NCBI GenBank assembly: GCA_036897485.1 | Contig: JAYMTF010001591.1 | Coordinates: 1-22,351, forward strand | From: Pelargonium nanum | Taxonomy: Eukaryota > Streptophyta > Magnoliopsida > Geraniales > Geraniaceae | DNA: 22,351 bases | Direction: 5' to 3' | Part shown: positions 8,301-17,468 of the stretch, one piece after another | How the letters are laid out: each line of letters begins with the position of its first letter | Numbering within the stretch: the stretch's first letter is position 1 | The notes under the pieces: generated by a model | Seen by the model: only the letters and a program-made list of their open reading frames with translations | The model's database searches: none | Told to the model about the DNA's origin: nothing | Program-made: the position numbers and the translations under genes

Positions 8301-11300
8301 CTGGTACCAAGGCCAAATTTTCTGAAGTGTGCCTGAATAGGATAAAAATACTGATATTTTGTGGTTTTGGTTTTGGACTTGTTGTCAAATATCTCTAATA
8401 GGTTCTTAAATTACAGTTTCTGCACATCAATAATGGTTCCGTGGAGCTTGATGCATCTATCATGGGAGTCCAAGGAGAGGGCAAAAAGATGAAGGTTCCA
8501 CTTAATTCAAGGTAGACAATAGTACCTGACTTGATTTGTTGCTATGTGAAAGACAATGTTGTATGTTCTCTTATCAGCAAAGAGATAATAATATTACTAT
8601 TAGTAGTATTACATATGACTTGAAAAGCTGGAACTCTGTAAACACCCAAAAGAGACGCATGACAAAGAACCTAAATTACTGAGACCTTGACTGAAGCATT
8701 GCTAAAATAAAGACATTGGCAGAAACTAAGCACCACATAACAAATAGTAGTTATGGTTGTTTACATAAACACATTATCATTTCTATTACCTTTAAAATTC
8801 TTCAACGCACACTTTATATTCCTTCCTTTCTCCAATACGGCAATACATACTGCATAGAATTTAGTCATTTTCTCTTCATCTTATGTTTTCAGTTTTCAGT
8901 TTTCCCTTATTAATGTTTTCTGCACGACTTAAATTTTAGTGACAAGCTGTTCAAGGAGACAAGAGATCTCAACTTTGAAGTTGTTGTCCAGGTTGATCTA
9001 TTTTGACCATTTAGTTTATTAGCCTCAGTGATCTTATATCAAACTTTCCCAAAATCTTTTTTCAGTTTTCATTTCTCTTATTATAAATATTCTTTGGTGT
9101 TTCATTCCTCAGTTTTCATCTTCAGTCTGATTGCAGGTTCTACGTCAAAAAGCAACCTCAATGAAGCAGGACTACGCAGAGATGACAACTACGGTAGTTG
9201 AATAGTTTAGATTATAGCACTCATGTTTTTTTGTCTTGCAAACATTTCATATGATTATTTTAAAGATGAGTATCTGCTGGTGAAATATACTTAAGGACAA
9301 CCTTTATCAAATATGCTGTAGGCTGTAGCTACAGTTTCTACTTATATAATTTAAAATGCATTTCCATGCAAGGTTAAACAAAATGGACTACTGATAATCA
9401 GAGCTGTCTCATAATAATTACTAAAAAAATCTCAAATGCTTTTTTGAGGGGCAGTTATAGTTTATGTAAACAATTACTGATGCAGTATCATGTAATGTGC
9501 ACAGACACAAACAGTTTCTGAATTGAAGGACTTCGTCAAAAAGCTCAATTCATTACCAGAAATAACTGTAAGTTTTTTCATTTTTTACTATGAATCTTTA
9601 CCTGGACATCTTAAACAGGCACTGCATAATATCCGAGTGAGTCTTAGATAATAATTTGTGGCTGCTTATTGATTTAGAGGCATATAAATCTGGCCCAGCA
9701 TCTGTCAACATTTACATCAAAGCCATCGTTTCTTGCAAAACTTGACATGGAGCAAACAATTGTTGAAGCTGAGAGTTATGATATGTAAGCTGAATTTACA
9801 CTTCTAAGATTTATCAGCTGTGGATCAAAATTTATAATGTCCTATTCTACGATTTCAATATGTGTGCGCGTGCGCGCGTGATAGGAGACCCAAGTGTAGG
9901 TTGCTTTTTGTGTGATTGGGTTATAAGTGGTTTGGTGATTGTCACATCTCATGGTATTTGTTGTGTTGAAGTGATGAAGTTTCAGGTATGATTTCTGAAA
10001 TGGTCAAAGTAAATTATAGCACCACTGGAACTTGATTGCATGTCTGAAAAAAGATTACACGTATACTTTTAATTTTAACATCGTATGTGTAGACTGTAGT
10101 CATACTTCCATTCCTGGTAGTGGTAGATTATAAATACATGGTATTTATCTTGTGAAGACGTTATTTATTTATTTATTTTTATTTTATGCATAAATTATTT
10201 AATTCTATCAAATTTTGCCCCACTTTGCTACTTTTAAATAGTCATCTATTCCATCCAAATCAATATATTCATTTAGTTATCAAGATTTCTTTCTTTTCCA
10301 CTTATGCCTTCCTATAGGCAGGGTGACCTACATTCTAATGTTTGAAAACATGGAACTTATTTTTAGTTTATAAATGCAGATGCTTTGAGTACATTGAAGA
10401 AATGATCCATAAGCAAGAGCCTCTTTTGAACGTCCTACGCTTTCTCATCCTACTCTCTATTACGAATTCTGGGTTACCCAAAAAGCAATTTGATTATTTG
10501 AGGCAAGATTAATATGCATTTCATCTAACTTTTTCCCTTTCTATAGTATTTTGGTTTTTGGATCTGTATCTTATAATGTAGTGACTTTTACGTTTGTAGC
10601 TGGGTTTTGATCTCAGATGCTAACAATTTCATTTACTCATTATTTAGGAGAGAGCTACTTCATTGCTATGGATTTGAGCACATGGGTACACTCAACAATT
10701 TGGAGAAAGCAGGATTGTTGAGAAGACAGGTTCAGCATTTTACCTACAGGATTAAGCATTTTCTTTAGTTACTTGCATCATCTAATGCTCAAAGTATATG
10801 GATTTTGCAAAATGAGTAGATCTATTGTATTCATTCTGAACCTTGCAGGAGGCAAGAAGCAACTGGCTGACAATTAAACGCGCTTTGCAACTTGTTGTCG
10901 AAGATACTGACACCGCCAAGTATTTTACTCCCTGTTGCTATCTTCTGACATTAGAATTCTTAGGATTTTCTTTTTCTTTTTTGCATTACATCACTTGTGT
11001 TATTAATTCTTTGAATGATATGATTATGCAACAGCCCCAACGATATTGCTTATGTCTTTTCTGGGTATGCGCCTCTAAGCATTCGTCTTATCCAGCATGC
11101 TCTTCGTTCTGGATGGTGAGGTCCAATATTCATTTGCTAACTTTTGCCTTAGTTCTTGTTAAGTGAAAATCGTAGTATTGTTTTCACCTATTATATTTTG
11201 TTTTGATCATAGGTGCTGCATATTTTAAATCACTGAAATCTGTAGTTATGCTTATCTACTAAATGAAAAAGATAAGCAAGCTTAATGTGATGGATGGGAA

Positions 11301-12773
11301 CCAGTCCCTTAAAGGGTACCTCACTGAAAGTGGACCATGGTCTCTATTGTTGAAGCTCTAAAATAGAATAAACTGCTTTGTCCCCGCTACCTTTCAGGAA
11401 TATATTTATCACACTCCCTCATATGGCTGGTCAGATGAGTCATGATGCCTATTTGTGTATTTGGTTGATACCCCATACTTGAAAATAGCTAGTTTATGAT
11501 GTAATTGCAATTGATTTACGGTTTTTTTATTCTTACTTTTAGGCTCACCTTGTGCCTTTCTAGTTGGTAGAAAGTCATCTTTTAGTATCTGTTTATTTGG
11601 GTCGAAGTTTCTAATCATGACGATCTGGTCCTTCAGGCGTCCTATGGAAGAAATTTTGAAGATGTTGCCTGGACCACATTCAGAAACAAAGAGAGTATGC
11701 TTTTTCTCTTTTATCTATTTCTTTTCCTAAAATTTCTTCTTTGTTGAATGTTTGATTCTTCTCCTATATTCTAGTATTAACATCTTGTGCTATTTCGCCA
11801 GAGTGGATTTACTAGCAGTCCATCATATGACACGTTGCAGGGGGCTTCGGCCAATTTAAACAAGTATGTTTTGTCTAGTCCTTTTTCTGTCCAATACGTA
11901 TGAATGTGAAAATACCAATAGATAAGATGCAGTATAAATTAGCATTTTCATTCCATAAATTATTTTAGCTGAATTCTTCATAGGAAAGAAAGCTTAAATT
12001 GATGTAGCAGCTAACAAATCTTTTGTACCATAGTTGACTCTAATTCTAATTACTTGACTATGTAACAACTCAGGGTGGCTGATGGAAGGCGCTCCATAGT
12101 GCTAGTCGTCTTCATTGGAGGTGTAACATTCGCAGAAATTGCTGCTCTTCGGTTTCTCTGTGCTCAAGTATGTCAATATTTTTTTTTTCTCGTTTTGATT
12201 TTTACCATCTAGACATGGCCTAACAATTCTGCTGCTCAAGGTTGATACCATCACTGTCCCACTGTTTTTCTTTTTTGTTCTCTGTTTTATTTCGAAGTAG
12301 GGATGGGGGTCTATAGGTCTGAAGTATGGGGTAGGCAGCAAATCAGTTAATAGACTTTTGATTGTTTTCTCATTTTCTAAGATATCTATGTTAAAATTCA
12401 TATAAAAGTAGGCGTTAAGGTTTCACCACTTGATATACTAGTTCTTCCACTTATCTACTTAAACGTCTGGGTTCGAGTCAAGTTTAACTTTTGGTGAAGA
12501 ATTGTGTCGGATTTGCAAATTGTACTCTATCATTTAAAATAGTACAAAATAAATAAGATTGTAATGATTTAGCTTATTTGTTTAGTGTGATGGTTTTATA
12601 ATGAGCAATGATCTATCATTTGTAGTTTTCCTTTTCCTCGGTAATGACATATGCAACATTATTATGTGCTGGTTTTGCAGGAAGGCATGGCATATGATCT
12701 GATAATAGGAACAACAAAAATTGTGAATGGCCATACCTTGATTCAAACATTCCTTGAGAAGCTGGGTGGCTGA
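5179..12773 (+). CDS. VPS33: VPS33, SM-family subunit of the HOPS and CORVET tethering complexes
   Basis: Exons: 5179-5231, 5354-5393, 5902-5982, 6208-6402, 6486-6596, 6686-6751, 6925-7032, 7151-7195, 7627-7683, 8417-8511, 8940-8991, 9137-9193, 9505-9567, 9678-9784, 10380-10502, 10648-10729, 10849-10919, 11035-11115, 11637-11694, 11802-11863, 12074-12167, 12681-12773. They total 1794 nt: 597 codons plus TGA, close to the ~590 residues of plant VPS33. Frame is kept at every junction. The product starts [20 protein letters not shown]; further landmarks are [63 protein letters not shown] and [14 protein letters not shown] near the C-terminus, the Sec1/Munc18 fold of Vps33. By family knowledge it binds SNAREs within HOPS/CORVET and promotes endosome-vacuole fusion. 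All introns are GT-AG except 10503-10647 (GC-AG). Residue 84 is Tyr in a YLVYSQ motif where I recall Arg being usual. No frame damage is visible, so it looks functional. Confidence 0.95.
5440..5890 (+). repeat. Threefold tandem repeat inside VPS33 intron 2
   Basis: Intron 2 (5394-5901) is largely three diverged head-to-tail copies of a ~150-bp unit. GCTGTTTT-like landmarks lie at 5504, 5649 and 5811. CAG(C/T)TGAT landmarks lie at 5552, 5699 and 5851. A TTGCT(G/A)(G/A)GAA-like block precedes each. The last copy ends just before the real 3' splice site. Confidence 0.65.
7183..7440 (+). repeat. Local duplication of the end of VPS33 exon 8 and its 5' splice site
   Basis: The 16-bp sequence TCTAGATAGGGAGGTA, spanning the last coding bases of exon 8 and the GT donor (7183-7198), recurs exactly at 7355-7370 in the intron. 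Further downstream, AATGATGCAATGCAAG (about 7271) is echoed by AATGATGTCATGCAAA (about 7388), each followed by a similar AACTT-AT-rich block. This indicates a tandem duplication of the exon end plus intron start. The downstream copy is a decoy donor; using it from exon 8 would bring an in-frame TAA. Confidence 0.6.
7719..7864. repeat. Dispersed repeat, copy 2, in VPS33 intron 9
   Basis: It starts GGTTAATTGCATCTAGATAC and aligns end to end with 3292-3438 with many substitutions. It lies within intron 9 (7684-8416), in the same orientation as copy 1. Confidence 0.6.
9858..9880. repeat. 23-bp alternating purine-pyrimidine tract in VPS33 intron 14
   Basis: ATATGTGTGCG continues as GTG/CGCG alternation to 9880 without a break. 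Such tracts can adopt Z-DNA; whether this one does is unknown. Confidence 0.6.
10503..10647 (+). other. GC-AG intron of VPS33
   Basis: The exon 15/16 junction needs TTG-AG|GCAAGA as donor and TATTTAG|GAGAG as acceptor to give the continuous peptide [14 protein letters not shown]. No GT donor near 10502 preserves the frame. The donor fits the strong AG|GCAAG(T) consensus of GC-AG introns, which U2-type spliceosomes use at low frequency. Confidence 0.85.
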
Positions 12774-13032
12774 TATATCCTTTCCAGAATTCAAATGCTA
12801 ATGTGTAAGCTATGAATCATCTTTTTTCCAGTTCAGTATATCGGATACATAGAGAGAGAGAGATGTGTCTTTACTCTTAATCGTACATTTCATTTTTGAG
12901 AAATTAAGGAGACGTTAGTTAGTGGCGTATATTTTTTTTCTATCTCCATGCATGTGCTGTAAAAGCCTCAATACTATCTCATTACAAGTATAATATTGGT
13001 AATTCGTGCATAATTAAGTTTTTAAACAAAAA
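12774..13032 (+). other. VPS33 3' flank
   Basis: This is the probable 3' UTR followed by AT-rich flank. It holds an (AG)6 microsatellite at 12851-12862. No canonical AATAAA signal is visible. Confidence 0.45.
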
Positions 13033-13170
13033 CATGACACTGAATTCGTGCATGGAACCGCGCCACCGTCTGGACCCTTCCCAGTCGTCCCCGAACATCC
13101 AACTCGAAGGCCACCATGTTTGTTCTGTGCAAGCTGTGCTTTGAAATCTGCTGAGGATATTGAAGAGCAG
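13033..13170 (+). other. Unrecognised GC-rich open segment with exon-like end
   Basis: A 46-codon open stretch is clearly more GC-rich than its flanks. It reads HDTEFVHGTAPPSGPFPVVP, then EHPTRRPPCLFCASCALKSA, then EDIEEQ, and ends in GAGCAG|GTAACA, which would serve as a 5' splice site. It contains closely spaced cysteines (CLFCASC). I recognise no family. A Stowaway-like element begins 22 bp downstream. It may be an exon fragment of a lost gene or chance. Confidence 0.25.
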
Positions 13171-13192
13171 GTAACACCCTCACTTTTTCATA

Positions 13193-13427
13193 CTAACTCC
13201 GTTAATAATTGAGTGTCCACCTTTTTATTTTAAGAAAATCGTAAAGAGAAATTAGTTAACGTGGTATGTTTACTATTGATTCTCGTGATCATGAGTTAAG
13301 AGATATTAAATAACTTTTTATAACAAAACTATTGACAATTCACGCATCAATAACTTACTATAAAGAAAATAAAACACTCAGTTTAGGATATAAATAAACG
13401 AGACACTCATCTTATAACGACGAAGTG
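13193..13427. mobile_element. Stowaway-like MITE (Tc1/mariner type)
   Basis: The left end reads TA-CTAACTCCGTTAATAATTGAGTGTCC, which I would split as the TA target plus a degenerate Stowaway terminus. The right end, read on the minus strand, is ACTTCGTCGTTATAAGATGAG followed by TGTC. Both match the Stowaway CTCC-TCCGTCC-ATAATxAGTGTC consensus. TA dinucleotides flank it at 13191-13192 and 13428-13429. There is no coding capacity, as expected of MITEs. Confidence 0.7.
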
Positions 13428-13796
13428 TATGTTTAAACCAGTAGGGCTCCACACATACCGATTCCGGTATATTCCTTTTAGAACCCTGGGAAAGGGAGTG
13501 GGGTACGTAGGAGCTTATAAACGGAGTTAATAACAAAGCAGGAACAGCACAGTGGTGGTGTGCTCAGTACGTAGTGGTTGTAGCCACACACGTACACATG
13601 CACTTCCATAATTTACTGTACTGCCAAATGCATAGATACCGGACAAGTCTTAAACAGAAATATAGACGACGAGAGGAAGAATATATTTTTTTTTCTATTC
13701 TTGTTTTAGGTTTATTTGTAAGATGAGAAATAGCCAGAACATGCATGGTCATGTTGGTGATGCCAATGCCAAACAGCAATCTAACTGAGCCCCTCC

Positions 13797-13889
13797 TCAT
13801 ATGCATTTGTTCACCGAAATGGTATCCGAAGTTGAGCCATCATGCATGAAGGGGGATGGAGGAGGACGGGACAATCTCTTCCCAGTTTC
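13797..13889 (-). pseudogene. Broken copy of the RABF1 last exon
   Basis: A retained 3' splice site (CCGACAG) is followed by a frame reading ETGKRLSRPPPSPFMHDG and on to a TGA at 13797-13799. The intact exon at 17965-18006 reads [13 protein letters not shown] and stops. The copy has I-to-T, A-to-G and P-to-S changes. An insertion before the stop shifts the frame and extends the tail. There is no promoter or upstream exon, so it is a gene fragment. Confidence 0.85.
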
Positions 13890-13942
13890 CTGTCGGTTGC
13901 AGAAGAAACTCATAAGTTCGCAACCACTAATTATAAGTTGTC

Positions 13943-14188
13943 CATGATAATGTCACGGACCGGAAGAACAGGACAAGCGCGCACCCCATTTCTCCCTTAT
14001 CCGAAGAGAGGGGGTCGGCCTTTTTTATGGGCGTCAAGCAATATAAAGTACATATCCTTGCAAAAGAGGTTATACATGTACCATTAGCACACTAATCAAC
14101 ATTTGTCTCGCAAGTGTAGGAGCATGCCGCATGGCGAAGACCACCCTTAAGGCGCTTAGGGAAGATCCATTCGTTCAGGACGTGACAC
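13943..14188. mobile_element. Insertion within copy A of the duplication
   Basis: This block is absent from copy B, where the flanking matches ATTATxAxTTGT and TAAGCTTAT are nearly adjacent. Its ends carry the inverted motif TGTCACG (13951-13957) and CGTGACA (14181-14187). It is more GC-rich than its surroundings. The short terminal inversion suggests a small DNA element, but no target-site duplication is clear. A deletion from copy B is the alternative. Confidence 0.4.
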
Positions 14189-14226
14189 TAAGCTTATTTT
14201 GTACAGTGCAGGAGGCTTCGTTATTG

Positions 14227-14469
14227 GCGAGGCCGTCCAGTCATTTTGGGACTTGTGCTAAAATTAAAAAATCTAAGATTTCATGACTTGCAGAGCAGCT
14301 TCGACTTGTGACTCTCGACGATGAGGTGTTTGTCAACATTTTCGTTCGCTTGGTTTCAATAGCAGAGCCAAGAGTAGGTCGTAGTAGACGTGTAACATCT
14401 TGTGTTTCATTTAAGAGCCTTGTGCAGTTATACATGTTGCACCTGTAAATTTTCGTACCAATTGTCCCT
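14227..14469 (+). other. Second extra block in copy A, with F-box-like frame
   Basis: This block is absent from copy B between CTTC(G/A)TTAT and TCAATGAT(C/T)TGAAG. After a TTGCAG, a + strand frame (about 14297-14446) reads QLRLVTLDDEVFVNIFVRLV, then SIAEPRVGRSRRVTSCVSFK and SLVQLYMLHL, stop. The DDEVFVNIFVRL part faintly resembles the start of an F-box. The resemblance is weak and the segment is short. Confidence 0.25.
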
Positions 14470-14670
14470 CAATGATCTGAAGAAACTAATGGAAGAGAAT
14501 TATTAAGACCCCCATGCACCCCCCACATGGATAGATAGAATTAAAGTGAACAAATATGATACAATTTTAACTCTCACATGGTGAACAAATATGACACTGC
14601 ACATTGCTAACATGTGGAACCCGAATAACATGACACTCTTGTAATAATAGGCCAAGACACCAAATTAATC

Positions 14671-14925
14671 AATGATACAACAAAGTTGAACAAAGAAAAA
14701 ACCAAGTCCAAACCATTAAAACTTGAAAGAGATAGAAATTACACGGGCAAATCATGAGAATCCTCATAAAAGTTCTAACAAGATAAAGATCTCTTCGTCG
14801 TGCACGAATGTTCAATCTTGTAACTCACTTGAAACAACTCATATGTAAACTGACTCGTAATATCACACTCTGAATTATACAAAAAATAAAACCTATAATT
14901 TGTTGTTGTTGATTACATATCCTAA
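14671..14925. other. SAUR 3' flank, no gene seen
   Basis: AT-rich flank between the duplication and the SAUR stop codon. It probably includes the SAUR 3' UTR on the minus strand. No clear poly(A) signal was picked out. Confidence 0.4.
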
Positions 14926-15258
14926 CTACTGGGTAGCCAGAATCTTCTCAAGCTCGAAACAGCCGCAAGGGATGCTAAGAGCACCCTTGTGAGCAAAACC
15001 GAACTCCTCAGCAGCTTGTTCGAGCAAGGCCTTGAAAGCCGGTTCACCGAGCAACCTCAGAGGCACCACAAATCTCTTTGGCTCGCCATTGTTCACTGCA
15101 ATTACAGCAAAATGTCCCTCCTTCACATCTCTCGGCAATTCTTCGTTAAATTTGGTTTCTTCGACTTCGAATAGAGCAGCCACTGAAACAGCTCCTCCTC
15201 TCCTTTTGAACAAAATGCCCTCTTGAAACTTTCTTGCCACCATATCCAGTATTGCCAT
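14926..15258 (-). CDS. SAUR family auxin-responsive protein
   Basis: This is an intronless gene of 110 codons plus stop, the usual layout and size for SAUR genes. The SAUR domain covers about residues 45-108, with EGHFAVIAV (47-55), PKRFVVPLRLLGEPAFKALL (60-79), AEEFGF (83-88) and GALSIPCGC (92-100). The N-terminal part, MAILDMVARKFQEGILFKRR, is the less conserved region. No signal peptide or membrane segment is apparent. By family knowledge, SAURs are small short-lived proteins induced by auxin; many inhibit PP2C.D phosphatases and so activate plasma-membrane H+-ATPases during cell expansion. I cannot assign a subgroup or number. The start at 15258 is supported by a TATA box about 90 bp upstream and by the first-Met position relative to the domain. 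The gene sits between the two copies of the RABF1-tail duplication. Confidence 0.93.
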   Translation of the reverse strand: MAILDMVARKFQEGILFKRRGGAVSVAALFEVEETKFNEELPRDVKEGHFAVIAVNNGEPKRFVVPLRLLGEPAFKALLEQAAEEFGFAHKGALSIPCGCFELEKILATQ

Positions 15259-15343
15259 TGCTTAATTGTTATGTTGTGTTTTCTTGAGACTTGAAATATA
15301 TGGGATGTGATTGTGATGATGCAAACAGCTTTTGGAATGCATG

Positions 15344-15351
15344 TTTATATA
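15344..15351 (-). promoter_or_regulatory. TATA box of the SAUR gene
   Basis: TATATAAA on the minus strand lies about 86-93 bp before the SAUR ATG. This predicts a transcript start near 15315 and a leader of about 55-60 nt. Confidence 0.65.
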
Positions 15352-15615
15352 GAAAATGAAATAGCAAACAGTGAAGCATATTCAATTAGGTTACAGACAA
15401 TTGGGAAATGTAGTTCTTGTGCCTAACCAGAGGATATTAAAGGCTCATGCTGTGATGATTCAATCATATTGTAGAAGAAAGTTGTCTAGAAGTCATGAAA
15501 AAGAAAAAAACCTAGCCATTCAGTCTTGCAATATTTTTCGCTTTGCATTTTTTAACAACAGTTCATGCATAACTAACTAATTACGATACTAAAATGTCGA
15601 ATTTTTTATTATAAA

Positions 15616-15649
15616 GAAAGTAAACTTTTACTTTCGTACGGTGGGAGTA
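15616..15649. mobile_element. Possible Stowaway MITE terminus with hairpin
   Basis: ACGGTGGGAG-TA (15638-15649) matches a Stowaway right end (ACGGAGGGAG-TA) with one mismatch. It directly follows a perfect 9-bp hairpin, GAAAGTAAA-CT-TTTACTTTC. The matching left end was not found, so this may be a truncated or decayed element. Confidence 0.35.
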
Positions 15650-15691
15650 CTTGATTTTAAGCAGAAGGGAGTTTTGACCATAATTATTTAT

Positions 15692-15697
15692 GAGACA
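15692..15697 (-). promoter_or_regulatory. Possible auxin-response element
   Basis: TGTCTC on the minus strand (GAGACA on +) lies about 430 bp upstream of the SAUR start. It is the classic AuxRE bound by ARF factors. Being a hexamer, it could be chance. Confidence 0.3.
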
Positions 15698-15699
15698 CG

Positions 15700-16484
15700 A
15701 GGATAGGAACAATCCCTACATGTTTAGGGATGAGTTATGTTAAGTCACATCAACAATTAGTGTATTCCTAACACATAATCATGAGAAGACTGTACTGGTC
15801 TATCCTTTTGGCCAAAGAGGAGAAGAAGACATAATCTATGAGATGATCTAATTCATGCCCACAAGGAAGGGAGATAATAACATGGGAATGTTATCAAAAT
15901 GTTGTAACTTTACTGTTCAAGTATTGTAGCTGACATCAAGTTTCTCTTGGCTAGTTTTTGGGATGTAAATAGGTGTATCCTTATTAACCGGGTTTCTAGT
16001 GTTTATTTGGTTTATCTACTAAGTTTTCGCAGCTCAATGTCTATATAAACATTTCACTTTAAAAGTTGTTTGGCTATGAGCTTCTGCAGTTTCGACTTCC
16101 AAACATTTCATTCCCACATGAGCTTTTCTCACAGGAGGTGATAGGCTCCTATGGGAAAAATGAATCCCAAGTTACCCTTACTCCATTTTGCTCCATCTCC
16201 AGCATCGCCCCCAAATCTGACTTTCTTAACCATCAACCTCGAGCTCCAGATCGAATATGGAGAAAGAGAATGACAAAAAAAGAGATGATCGACCATGAGA
16301 CAAGAGATGGACAAAGAAGGTCAACCACTGACAAATGAGGGTGACCATGAAGCAAGAGAATATTATCAATAGAGAAAGATGGTGGACCACATATAACTAG
16401 ATGATCCAATTCGCTATTGAGTTTCATAATACATGCCTTAAGGCATATTTCTGAATATAAACATTTGTTTCGAAAAATGTTCTA
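15700..16484. other. Intergenic DNA, no gene seen
   Basis: Open frames around 16066-16427 on both strands resemble nothing I know and overlap each other. No repeat or transposon ends were recognised. Confidence 0.5.
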
Positions 16485-16616
16485 TTGTTGTAATCCATTG
16501 CACATTTTTCTATTTGTCAGCAAGCGTAACAACCGAGGCTCGAACTTGAGCCTCAAGAGAAGCAAGCAGTTTAAGCCACTTACCTCGTTGATAATTGTTT
16601 GTATTCCATTGCACAT
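16485..16616 (-). mobile_element. tRNA-derived SINE with target-site duplication
   Basis: On the minus strand the body (about 16506-16594) has an A-box-like GTAAGTGGCTTAAAC and a B-box-like AGTTCGAGCCTC, then TTGTTACGCTTGCT and a short A-rich tail. It is flanked by near-identical direct repeats at 16485-16505 and 16595-16616, both ending TCCATTGCACAT. A 27-bp block (16519-16545) is identical, inverted, to 20338-20364 in RABF1 intron 2, confirming a dispersed family. Confidence 0.8.
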
Positions 16617-17468
16617 ATGATAGTTTATGTTTGTGTTGTAACCTTTACCTTATCATCGGTTATTTTCTATCTCAAAATAAATATCTTATTTTTTTGTTAA
16701 AAAATAATATATATATATATATATAATTCTTGATGGATAGCCTAATAGAGTGACACATGTCACTTCAATTTCTTCAATTGATACCACAACTGAGTAACAC
16801 GTATTAAATTTAAATTTTGATTTAGATAATTATTTAAATTTTCTATTTTTATTCAAATTATTTTAGTTAAAGTATAAAATATTTGAGACCAATTATAACT
16901 ATTATTAAAATAAAAATAAAGTGGATCAATAAACTTCATTTTTTATATCACAATACTATAAAAAAAAAAAAAAGTAAAAACTACTATAAATAATTAGTGA
17001 ATGTTTTCTTTAAATTCGATACTACTACTATAAATTTGGCCATTGAACCAAAAAGAACATGACAACTCTACTAGGGTAGGGGTGACCTGAAAAAAGTAAG
17101 GTTTGGCTTTAGACATGCACAACAAATACAGAAATGAGATCAGGATTTTGCATAGCATACGTACCCTAAGCACTTCCAAAAAATACCTATTAGTTTTAGT
17201 AGGTTCTGAAGAGAATACCCAAATATGTACATAAATTAATACACACAAAAAGAAGGATATTCCCGTACCTTAATTTTCCAAACACAATAAATTGCATTCA
17301 CCACTTCTCTCACTTAACGTACGTACCTAAGGAAACTTGAAAACAAAGGTCAGAAGCTTGATATGTCGTGCCATAGTTACAGATACCAGATAGTGTGTAA
17401 CAACAATAACATGCTCAATGTAAAATTTCACGTTAAACAAGGTCCCCACAAGTCCACAACTACCATTT
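16617..17468. other. AT-rich intergenic DNA with (AT)9 microsatellite
   Basis: An (AT)9 run lies at 16707-16724, with A-tracts nearby (for example at about 16961-16974). No coding signal was recognised. Confidence 0.55.

Larger units (their letters stand above)
13464..14670 (-). repeat. Partial duplication of the 3' end of RABF1 (copy A)
   Basis: The segment is colinear with 17469-18331, the 3' end of the RABF1 gene, in the same orientation. Shared blocks include GGTATATTCCTT, GGGAGTGGGGTA, GCATAGATACCGGACAAGTC, GATGCCAATGC, CTGAGCCCCTC, ATGCATTTGTTC, TTTCCTGTCGGTT, AACTAATGGA and CACTGCACATTGCTAACATG. Copy A lacks about 150 bp of the 3' UTR present in copy B (after 13819 versus 17810-17953). 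It holds two extra blocks at about 13943-14188 and 14227-14469. Upstream RABF1 exons are not present. Confidence 0.88.

Noticed and set aside
8582..8612. Imperfect hairpin AATATTACT-ATT-AGTAGTATT in VPS33 intron 10
   Set aside because: Short, AT-rich and expected by chance in this composition.
12461..12485. B-box-like GGGTTCGAGTC in VPS33 intron 21, possible SINE
   Set aside because: I found no A-box at proper spacing, no A-tail and no flanking direct repeat.
13842..14087. 81-codon plus-strand open frame
   Set aside because: It runs antisense through the broken RABF1 exon copy and into the extra block. It resembles no protein.
14989..15226. Plus-strand open frames over the SAUR gene
   Set aside because: Antisense shadows of the SAUR coding sequence.
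16129..16427. Overlapping open frames on both strands in intergenic DNA
   Set aside because: Mutually overlapping, low-complexity translations with no recognisable motif.
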